Assembly (NCBI GenBank): GCA_035048495.1
Contig: CM068544.1
Coordinates: 12,208,138 to 12,272,137 of the forward strand
Origin: Euptelea pleiosperma
Lineage: Eukaryota > Streptophyta > Magnoliopsida > Ranunculales > Eupteleaceae
Direction: 5' to 3'
Length of the DNA stretch: 64,000 bases
The notes beneath the pieces were generated by a model that was not told the DNA's origin, ran no database searches, and saw nothing but the letters and a program-made list of their open reading frames with translations. Shown in pieces: positions 55,537-64,000 of this stretch (positions within the stretch are counted from its first letter, which is position 1; each line of letters starts with the position of its first letter). Position numbers and translations under genes: made by a program.

Positions 55537-55880
55537 GGGACGGAGGGGAATGAACCCTAATTTTTCAAATCCCTTTTCTCCTCTCCTTCCCCCCACATCA
55601 TTCCTCCTCCTTCCCTTTCATCCTCTTCCTCTTCTTCCTTGTTCTTCATCTTCTCTTTCATCTTCTTCATCTTCTCTTTTCTTATTTCGCCGGAGTTGCA
55701 GCACTCCGGCGATCTGCCATCTCCACGTTCCAACCACGTCTCTCCCACATTTTCTATCCCAAGCTGTCCTTCACGCCACACTGCCTCTTCTCATCGCTCC
55801 ACTGCCATCATCCCACGCCCGCCTGCTGCACCTCCTCCTCAAAATGCACCGCCAAGAACCTCCTCTGCCACCTCTACCAC

Positions 55881-55905
55881 GACCTGCAACTCTGAGTTGC
55901 AGGTC
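55881..55905. repeat. Inverted-order dyad hairpin GACCTGCAACT/AGTTGCAGGTC
   Basis: Perfect 11-bp arms with a CTG loop. The half-sites are arranged CTGCAAC...GTTGCAG, opposite to the common GTTGCAG...CTGCAAC order. A related one is at 57877-57902 (GACCTGCAA/TTGCAGGTC). Confidence 0.9.
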
Positions 55906-57474
55906 TGCTAGCACACTCCGCCCTCTCATTCCTCCATCAACCCAGCCGTTACCCCCTTCTACATTTCCATTACCGCCCTACACCATGAACCACCTTCTCC
56001 AAGCCTTTGACAGATCTCTTTAACGTTGCTGAAGTTGCAACCTGCAACTCTAGCCCATTTCATCTCAAAACCGATCTCAGGAACAGTCCTTTGGATCCCT
56101 CTCCCTAACAACTTACTTGCAGGTCATCATCGTTGCCGCCTGTAACTCCGGTCGGGAACCACCTGCAACAACTCCATCGCCAGATCTGAACGTGGCCTTC
56201 ATCTTCACAACATTCTCCTCTTGTAGGGCAGCAACGTGGAAGCAACTCCACCGTGTTTCTCCCAGCCGTCTTCGTCTCCCCCTTTTCAAGAGAAAACAAA
56301 AAAATGTAATAAAGAAAAAAGAGAAGGGAGAAAAGAAGAAGGAGATCGTGGTGGCTGTTCTCTCCATCGCCTAGCTGCTGGTCATCACCATGTCTTCCAC
56401 CGTCTACAACCCAGCACCCCATTGCTACTCATCATCAACGCTCACCAGTCCATGTGGTGCACTTCTCCAGCCACGATCAAAGCCTCCAAACATCGCCTAT
56501 GTGTTTCACCCACGCAGCAACCTCGTTAACGTTCCGTGTGCTCTTCAAGTAACTACATGCGACGCCGAGGCCTTGTCACTTGCCCTACCCCACTCCGTAT
56601 CGAACCAGCAAGGTTGTTGGTCAACCACGATCTCATCCCGTCACCATCTCTTTTCCTTGGGCATGGATGCCCCAGCGTCTCCGAACGGCTAATCCTTTCA
56701 CTAGGTTGTAGATAGGAAAGGTGTAGCACTTGCAATTTGGCTGGCCTGCTGCCCCCTTGCACTCCATCTCAATCCTCTTGGATGGTTCATGTTGCACAAT
56801 CACCAGGGTGCACTTGTTATCATGACCAGCACCTCATGCCACCAAATGGTCAAATATGCTCTCCTATTCTCCTTGGCCGACCAAGGCCATGTGCACAAAC
56901 TCGGGCCAATTCAAGTGCACCACCACATGGTGCAATCGAGCAGCCACTATGCTTCATCAATGGCCGATCTACTCCAATGGTAAGTGTGTGAGGTTATTTT
57001 CGCTCTCTAGAAAATTATCTCTCTCTAGAGTTAGTGACTTTCTCTCTCTAGAGTTAGCAACTTTCTCTCTCAAGATTCCCCAGGCTAATCGCCTTTTTGC
57101 ACCGCCGACTCCGTTCGGTGAATGCAAGAGGGTGAGTTTTTCTCTCACCTCTACCTTGTCGGCCAGTAAACAACCGAGGTGTGAAAAATCCCTCTCCCCT
57201 CTCCTCTTCTCCTTCCCCATAACTATTCCCGACCTTTTCCTCTCCTCCTTCTCCTTCTTTTCCTTTCTTTCTTCTTCTTCCTTTCTTCTTCTTCTTCTTC
57301 TCCTTTTCCGGCGAGAACCTGCAACTCCGGCAGGTTCATCTTCCATGGCTTCTTCTTCTCTTCCGCCCTTCTCCTCTTCTATTTCCTCTGCTCACCACGC
57401 CACGAACCCTCCTTCTCTTCTTCCTTCTTCTTTCTTCTTCTTCTTTTCTTCTTCTTCTTTTTCTTTTGCTTTTG

Positions 57475-57500
57475 CCGGAGTTGCAAACCTGCAACTCCGG
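57475..57500. repeat. GTTGCAG dyad hairpin in LTR-h
   Basis: CCGGAGTTGCA, AACC, TGCAACTCCGG: 11-bp perfect arms. A weaker one with one mismatch lies at 57805-57829. Confidence 0.9.
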
Positions 57501-59146
57501 CCGGCGAACCATTCCCCCCACCCTCTATCTCAGCCTCCTTCTTCCTCCTCTCGTCTACGCTCCTTGCTATTGCGTGAAGCACGGCCGCATCCCTCTTCTC
57601 TTGACGCTGCAACGACACCTCCACAACGTTCCTCCCTGGTTTGCACCGCCTGCAACACTTCTGAAACTCCGGCAGCACCTCCCTTCTCCGCCTGCACGCT
57701 GCTGCCCCTTCTCCTCTTCTTCTTCCTCTTCCTCGTCTTCTCCTTCTTTCCATTATCTTCTTGCTGCTGCTGTGTGTAGCAGCACCGCTCTTCCTCTTCT
57801 CTTGCCAGAGTTGCAGACTGCAACTCCGGCCGCCAGAAACACCACCCCTCTCTATAGGCTCTACCGCCTCCACCACGACCTGCAAATTTTGAGTTGCAGG
57901 TCCTCCAAGCCGTCCATCAACTCTCTCCATCTCCATCTCCATTTATCTTCTTCAAAACCAAAAAAAAAAAAAAAAAAAGAAGGGAGAATGAAGGAGAAGA
58001 AGATTGAAGGTACCGCCTCCTTTCTGGATGCGCCCTCTTCTACCATGGACAAACCAGCAAGGATCGTCACCAGCAGCACATCCACCTCCAGTCGTTCCTC
58101 CATCTCCAAGAAGCCATCCACCATTCATCAACGTTTTGGGGAATAAGAACCCCTTCTTCTATCTCCATTACCGTTTTTGGGTTGCAACCTGCAACACCAG
58201 AAAACATCCAAGCTGTCTTCTCCACCTCACTCACAAGCCAGCAACCGACTGGTGCACCTCCACCAAGAAGCCGTCATTCACCCCTCTGCTTCTTCTTCAT
58301 CATTTTCTTCCAAGCAAAACTGAAAACCAGAAAAAAAAAAAGAGAAAAACCAAAAAGAAGAAAAGAAAAAAAAAAAAAAAGGGAGAAGAAGAAGGGAAGA
58401 TGAAAGGAGGCTGAACCTGGAGTGTTGCCTTCTCTCCACCGGACTCCCTTAACTGTTCCTCCTTGCACCGCCTGCTTCTTCTCAAGTACGATAGCAACCT
58501 AAGGCCGCAAACCACCTCTTGCTCACCGGAGAACCACCATTCACCCCTTGCGGCCATTATCACCGCCCTACTCACAACCTCACTCGCACTCCAAACATTG
58601 GCCAATCGTGGCCATGCAACCCCCAATCAAAGGTTGAACTCCCTCCGGTAAGTTTCAAATAGTTTTTCCCTTCATTTTCCCTCTCTTGCTTTCTTTCTTT
58701 TTCTCTCTCTAGAATAACCTCTTCTTCTCATTTTCTCTCAATCTCTCTAAAACTCCAATTTTCTCTCTTCTTCTACAACTTTCTCTCTCTCTTCTTAAAC
58801 ATTTCTCTAACTTTCTCTCTCTAGTTTCTCTCTCTCAAAACCTCTTTCTCTCTCTACATCCCTCTCTTATTAAAATGCTTTCTAGTTTAGTTATTTTGTC
58901 AGATTTTTGCTGTAAAAGACAATTTTGATTAAATGAAGTTGATTTGAGAATGATGTGTTACATGCAAATTTTTTGTTATCTTTTGTGTTCTTATTCGCGC
59001 TAATCCGACTAATCCCGAGTGCGGATCGACATCCGACACGAGCCACTGTGCAAAATTACCCATTTTACAGGTTAAATGTCTCGGATAATTACAAATTTGG
59101 TTGAAATTAGGGTCGTTCTCTCAACGACGGAACAATCCTACTTTCA

Positions 59147-60279
59147 AATGGGTATAGATCCAACGTTTGAGAATGAAAGGGAAAATGTGGGATGTAAGGG
59201 AAGAGAGATGAAGTACCGTTGGATCAAGTGGGATCCAACGGTTATGATTTCTCATTGTATTTTATTATTTTTATTCTTTTTCTATTATTTTGGGTTACTT
59301 AGGTTGGTGGGCTATGGGCCATGGACTTGAGTTTTGGGGGCTTGTCGGCCACTTGGCCATAGGCTTTGTGGATCGTTTGGCCAAGTGACTTGTGGGACAC
59401 TTGGCCATGAGATCTGTGGGCCATTCTTCAGGCCGTGGAATGAATGGGTGCATGGCCAAGATAGGTGAACTGTCAGATCTGAAAAGATCCAACGGTCCAA
59501 TAGAAGATCTAATGGTCCAATGGATGATCTAACGGTGGAAAAGCTATGGAAGATATAATAGGGCTAGAGGAGAGGAGATTAGAGGTTAGATGATGGCGAT
59601 CGGAGGGTTAGGATGATCGATCTGAAGATCGGATGGTCGATTTGAGGATCTAATGGTAAGATGAGATGATAGAAGAGTTAGATGTTAGGGTTTAGAGAGA
59701 TAGAAAGAAAATTAGGAGAAAGGAGAGAGAAAATAACACAAAATAAAGGCAACAGAACTGGCGGAAGGGTCTTGAGCCCTAATCTTCAATGTAATCTTCA
59801 GTCGGCTTCACCAAACATGTAAGCCGTCATTTTATGTCCTTGAATGCGGCTTTTAATCACTTTGGCCTGTTTCTCAGTCTTTAGCTTTGCCTCTCTCTTG
59901 GTTCTTTATCTGGCTCTACGATCCTCTGACTTGACCCATACTTGGCTTGTATCTTCTAGTCATAGCCTGTTGGCTCTTTAAGCTTTGATAGTAGGCTGCT
60001 ATGGTTGATTGTGGGCCCATAAGTCTCGAGAATAGCCCGATCGGGTTTCCTGCAATAACGAAAAGCACGTAATGAGACTTAATCAAAATGGCTTCATATC
60101 TAGACTTCCAAAAATACGTTTAATGCATGCAAATATACCATTTCGTCTAGAAAAGTGCATTCTACGTAATGAAAGAGACTCTTACGTAAAAAAGTGGATA
60201 AATAGATAAGTTTTACGTAGGAGAGTGCGATAACACTAAAGGATAATGGCTTAAAATAAGCATTTTTAAGTGAATATCA
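59147..60279 (-). mobile_element. LTR-f, piece 4 (reverse; LTR start)
   Basis: Last piece of LTR-f: GATCTAACGGT-type repeats (59480-59540), TGACATAAAATG-type block, CTACGTAA motifs, and the reversed LTR start GTGAATATCA at 60279, followed by CCGTT (60280-60284). The four pieces total about 4.0 kb, as expected for the element 3 LTR subfamily. Confidence 0.85.
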
Positions 60280-61341
60280 CCGTTGCCGCTCGGGAGTACG
60301 GAAGTGCAAAAAAGGATGAAAAGACAGAATTGGAAAGTTGCCAAATCGGAAAGCTGCTCAATTTTGACAGCCCGACCTTTTCGGGAAACTTTCTACTTTT
60401 TTTGATTTTTAGTTATTTCTAGCTACTTTTAAATTACTATTTTTAATGCCTTGGAAGGCCGAGTGCAAAGTTGTAATAATTTAGAAATTTTACTGCTTTC
60501 CAAATAACTACTAGATCTTGTTCTAGGGTTTTTTAGAAACCCTAGATTAAGTGAAAAATACAAAAAAAATAAAATAATCAAAATTCAAAAAAAAAAAATT
60601 AGGGTTTTATATTCTGCAAATTTTTAGAAATCACCAATCAAGGATTTGCGATTTTTTCAAGATTCTAAAATCTTGAAACTCTACTCAATTAAGGTTTCCC
60701 CTCTTAGCAGTTTCCTCTTTAGAAGAATTTCTATCTTTAGAAATCTTCCGAATTTGGAAAAGTCTGCAAAAGAAAACACCCCAAATATAGCAGAATTTCA
60801 ATTTTGGGAAATTTCCCAAAATTGTAAGGGATCTCGCAATCAAATCTTTCTTGGAAGATCTCTACAGTTCGGGAAACTTTCCAATTTACGTATTTTCCAA
60901 TCTGAGAATTCTTAAATTTTACCCCATCTCGAATTTGGAAAATAATTCAAAAACTTGCCTAAATCTAGTGCTTGTTCAGTGAACCCTAAAAAGGCAAGGA
61001 TCTTCCAAATAGAATCTCAAATACCTAGACCGTATGATCTAACTTTTTTACAGGAACACGATCCAGTGTGGGTACGGAGTGAAAGGTCAAAGAGGTGGTG
61101 TCGGGCCCAAGCCCATTAGGATACCCCTTCCTATTCCACGGAGGCGACCTCGTGGCGTGGCCCATGGGAGGTAAGTCCCTATCCTCGCCATAAGTATGAT
61201 ACGGTGTTATTGGGTGCATAATTGCTGCTTGTCTATTTGCTTTCGCATACATATTATTCGACTTGCGTGGCGTGGCCGTTAATCAATCAACTCTAAGAGA
61301 GCAGACCCAGCTCCAAAATTAAAACTAGTGGGATTTCATCA
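60280..61341 (+). mobile_element. Element 5 leader
   Basis: Begins with the rest of the split primer site (GCCGCTCGGG). It then follows the element 2 leader closely: CGACCTTTTCGGGAAACTTTCTA, AAGGCCGAGTGCAAAGTTGTAATAATTTAG, GCGACCTCGTGGCGTGG, TGCTTGTCTATTTGCTTTCGCATACATATTATTCGACTTGCG. It ends GTGGGATTTCATCA where element 6 inserts. The rest of element 5 is beyond the window. No ORF of note. Confidence 0.8.
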
Positions 61342-61917
61342 TGATATTCGCTCAAAAGTGCTTATTTTAAGCCATTATCCTTATAGCGTTGTCGCATTCT
61401 CCTACGTAAAACTTGTCTTTTTGTCGACTTTTCCACGTAAGAGTTTCTTCCATTGTGTAGAACGCATTTTTTAGATGAAAATCGACTATTTGCATGAAAT
61501 ATACGCATTTCGGATAGTCTAGTATCAAGCCATTTTAGTTGAATCTCATTAGGCGCTTTTTCACTTATAGGAGACCCTATCGGGCGATTCTCAAGGACTG
61601 GCTGGCCCACGATCAACCATAGAAGACTTCTATCAAAGCTTAAAGAGCCAACAGGCTAGGATGAAAAGATAGAAGACATGTACGGGCAAAGTTAGAAGAT
61701 CGTAGAGTCGGAACAAGGACTAAGAGAGAGAATAATAGCTGGTGACCAAAAGAAGGACTTAGGTGTTAAAGGGGACACCAATTGACATCAAAGGATAAGT
61801 TTGACTAATTGGTGGAGTGGACGAGAGAGAATAAAGAAGATCAGGGTTCAAGACCCTCCAATGCTTTTATTTTTGTATTTTTCTCTCACCTCTCTCTTAT
61901 TTCTCTCTCTATCTATC

Positions 61918-62002
61918 TTGGCCCATGACCTAGGCCCATGACCGAGGCCCATGACCCATGACCCATACCCATGCCCATGCCCATGACCCATGCCCATGCC
62001 CA
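61918..62002. repeat. GGCCCATGACC/GCCCAT minisatellite
   Basis: Array of GGCCCATGACC-type and CCCATGCCCATG-type units. A seed of the same repeat (GGTCATGGGCATGGGCATGG) is in element 4 LTRs at about 39276-39300 and 52257-52275, so it has expanded in element 6. Confidence 0.85.
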
Positions 62003-62172
62003 TTTGCAACAACAAGAGAGAATTGGTCTCACTTGATCGATTCTTCTCTCCCCCATATCTCTCTATCCTAGTCACTCTCTCTCTCATCTAACTAACCCAT
62101 TCCCAACCATTGGATCTCTCTAGATCCAACGGTCATCAATTTTACAATAAAGTAAAAAGGGAAAAAAAAGTC

Positions 62173-62180
62173 TATAAAAG
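62173..62180 (+). promoter_or_regulatory. TATA box in element 6 LTR
   Basis: TATAAAAG, about 120 bp 3' of the U3 palindrome; the clearest TATA box in the window. Transcription would start around 62205. Confidence 0.55.
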
Positions 62181-62950
62181 TTCTACGATCTCTCTTTCTT
62201 GGGTTGGTTCCCTCCCCCTTCTCTTCCTCTATTTCTTTTTTCTTGCTCTTCTTCTTCACCCTTCTTCTCTGGCGAGCTCACCATTAATGCCTCCACCTCG
62301 AGGTGCAAAGCGTCAAATAGCAACATCTCCTTGCTGCCCATTCCATCCGCCACAATCAAAGGCTACAATCCTCAATCCTATTGAGGTCAATCCTCAATCC
62401 TATTGAGGTTGATCCAATCGAAGTTGCACCATCTACCTCTTCAATGCTAAGATTCTCTTTAATTCATCTCTCTAACCTTCCTACCTTCTTTCTTTCTCTT
62501 CTTTCCCTCTCTACCTTTACATGCTTTCTAGGGTAATATTTTAATGGCTTTCTAGATTAATTTAGTTTAATGTTATTTCTGTTGTAAAGCATTTGAACAA
62601 GCGTTGTAAGCATTTGTTTTTAGTTTAATGAACAAGTTTTAAATTCAAGTTTAAGTTGTTTTCATTTATTGTGTTTTTCATTCTCGTTTCTCTTATATTT
62701 TTTTCATTCTAATAGTTTTAACAATAATCGCAAGCATATTTTAAATCAACCTCCACCATTCTTACCCTTCCATTTATTCCGAGCACTTTCTGATTATTCT
62801 TGTTTCTTATTGTGCTAACTAATCTCGAGTGCGGACGATATTCGACATGAGCCACTGTGCAAGTCTGCTTATTTGCAGATTAAGTGAACCAATTTGGAGA
62901 AATTACAAATATTGTTGAAATTCCAATGACACGGAAAAACTTTACTTTCA

Positions 62951-64000
62951 AATGGCGCCATTGCCGCTCGGTTGACGGGATTGCAAAAAGACGAACAGGA
63001 ATTTGGAAAGTTGCTTAATCTTCAAGATCCGATCCAAATCGGAAACATTCTATTTTACTTTTCACATTTTTCACTTATTATTTTAATGCCTCGGACGGTC
63101 GAGTGCAAAGTTGTAATAATTTAGGGATTCATTTTCTCTCATTTTAGAATAACTGCTAGATAATTAATTAATTAAAAAATACCAAAAATATTAGGGTCAG
63201 ATTTCAATTCTGCTATTTCTAGTTAGATCACCATTGGTTATTTGATTCAATTTGGAAGATTTCCAACTTTGAGTAATTCAAAAGTAGATATTTCTGAATC
63301 CTAATTTGGGAATAGCTAAAGTTGAATTTCAAACCCTAAATCATTGCGTGTTTCTTGAAATCCCAAAGGCGGTATATCTTCCAAATCCATACCGTAGACC
63401 ATTATAGACTAACGTGATTGTGGATTGCGTTTACCAAATGAGTAGGGAGCGAAAGCTCAAAGAGGTGGTGTCGGGCCCAAGCCCATTTGGATACGCCTCC
63501 TTATTTCACGGAGGAGACCCCATGCATAGCCAACGGGCAGGTAAGTTTCTACACCTCGCCTTGAGTGTGATCGTGATCATTGTGCAAACACTGTGCCGAT
63601 TGTTTATTTGCTTTTGCAAAACTTATCGAAATTGCTTAGTTTGGCTGTAATAAAATACATAAAGAGCAAACCCAGCTCTAACTTGAAACTGGTGTGATTT
63701 CATCACTCACCTCGTCATTCCAGCTTTTGTGCAACCATAGTCAATAATTAAAATCAATCAAGAAGTAGAGCCCACTTAGATCGGTGTTCGAGGAAAACTC
63801 CACATAAAGTGACCCCTTCAAAGATCAAGTCGATTAAGTCTATGAGTGCGGGTCCCTATTATCTAACACACCCATAGGTCCCTACTACTCAAGTATACCA
63901 AGCTCGTAAGTGGCCTCCTTGATTGTCTGTCAGATTAGCTTAGTGTCGGATTAGGAACATGAACCAACCCTAGCTCCTCTTCTGGGAAAACTCATATTCA
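62951..64000 (+). mobile_element. Element 6 primer site and leader, cut by window end
   Basis: Primer site TGGCGCCATTGCCG at 62953-62966 (one change from the tRNA-Asp match). The leader is closely similar to that of element 4 (reverse 49412-48361), including TAGGGAGCGAAAGCTCAAAGAGGTGG and GCTCCTCTTCTGGGAAAACTCA at the end. Gag would begin about 500 bp past the window. The 78-aa ORF at 63414-63650 is leader sequence, not a gene. Confidence 0.85.

Larger units (their letters stand above)
54516..59146 (+). mobile_element. Solo LTR-h (4,631 bp), in LTR-f
   Basis: TGATATTCGC to CCTACTTTCA, the longest LTR here. Flanks ATGGA (54511-54515) and A+ATGGG (59147-59152) form an imperfect duplication. 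A TATA box TTTATATAAAGG is at 55525-55536. Hairpins: 55689-55710, 55881-55905, 57475-57500, 57805-57829, 57877-57902. The middle repeats the general pattern (hairpins, then CT tracts at 57000-57090, then hairpins again at 57300-57900, then CT tracts at 58690-58870), which suggests a composite of two LTR middles. Its end matches LTR-e. ORFs are low-complexity. Confidence 0.85.
61342..62950 (+). mobile_element. Element 6 5' LTR (1,609 bp)
   Basis: TGATATTCGC to TTTACTTTCA, then a primer site. Preceded by CATCA (61337-61341), presumed left target copy. It belongs to the element 4 LTR subfamily at its start but is much shorter. It has a TATAAAAG box at 62173-62180, the U3 palindrome (about 62013-62051), a GCCCATG-type minisatellite (61918-62002) and a tandem CCTCAATCCTATTGAGG (62370-62407). 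No GTTGCAG hairpin seen. Confidence 0.85.

Noticed and set aside
56856..57779. 307-aa ORF in LTR-h
   Set aside because: Ser/Leu/Phe-rich translation of CTT and CT tracts; no recognisable domain.
1..64000. Host genes, rRNA, tRNA, CRISPR arrays, bacterial-type operons
   Set aside because: All stretches are accounted for by retrotransposon LTRs or interiors; no exon-like conserved protein outside gag-pol was recognised.

Overview
This window reads as plant nuclear DNA, probably pericentromeric or other heterochromatin, built almost wholly from one group of related Ty3/gypsy LTR retrotransposons of the Athila type. The evidence is a tRNA-Asp primer binding site (CCCGGCAACGGCGCCA on the + strand, 49413-49428), Athila-like protease/RT/RNase H/integrase sequence, LTRs that begin TGATATT and mostly end CTTTCA, and 5-bp target duplications. 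I see no host gene, tRNA, rRNA or CRISPR. The species cannot be told from the sequence.

Layout. Names are mine. LTR-a (538-3073, +) sits in LTR-b (1-537 and 3079-3159, -), which sits in LTR-c (3160-4046, -), which sits in element 1 (4047-20672, -, old and broken). The pol gene of element 1 is also split by element 2 (7043-16007, +, TSD CTTAT), whose 5' leader holds solo LTR-d (8991-11867, -). Element 1 appears to lie in LTR-e (20673-22031, +). Element 3 follows (22032 to about 32064, +); its last LTR leads into a second primer binding site, taken here as the start of element 5. Solo LTR-f (-, TSD CCGTT) is inserted inside that primer site. It runs in four pieces (32077-32451, 35143-36455, 53336-54515, 59147-60279), split by solo LTR-g (32452-35142), element 4 (36456-53335, -, TSD GTCTG, the only copy with a full gag-pol) and solo LTR-h (54516-59146, +). 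The leader of element 5 (60280-61341) is cut by element 6 (61342 to the window end, +).

How the parts work together. Element 4 has a single-frame gag-pol of about 1,849 codons carrying four in-frame stop codons, although its two LTRs differ by only about 0.85% by eye. Elements 2 and 3 have no gag-pol at all. In both, the 5' leader runs into a cluster of short hairpins and then into the same post-pol region found in elements 1 and 4. They look like one non-autonomous lineage that would depend on proteins made by other copies.

The less expected signals are: a repeated dyad hairpin (CCGGAGTTGCAG facing CTGCAACTCCGG) in the middle of nearly every long LTR, in places with what looks like covariation; conserved hairpins just after pol; a TGAGTCA/TGACTCA palindrome spanning the start codon of a small sense ORF shared by elements 2 and 4; a conserved antisense ORF shared by elements 2 and 3; LTR promoter palindromes flanking TATA-like boxes; and a chimeric LTR pair in element 3 whose breakpoint lies in a palindrome.
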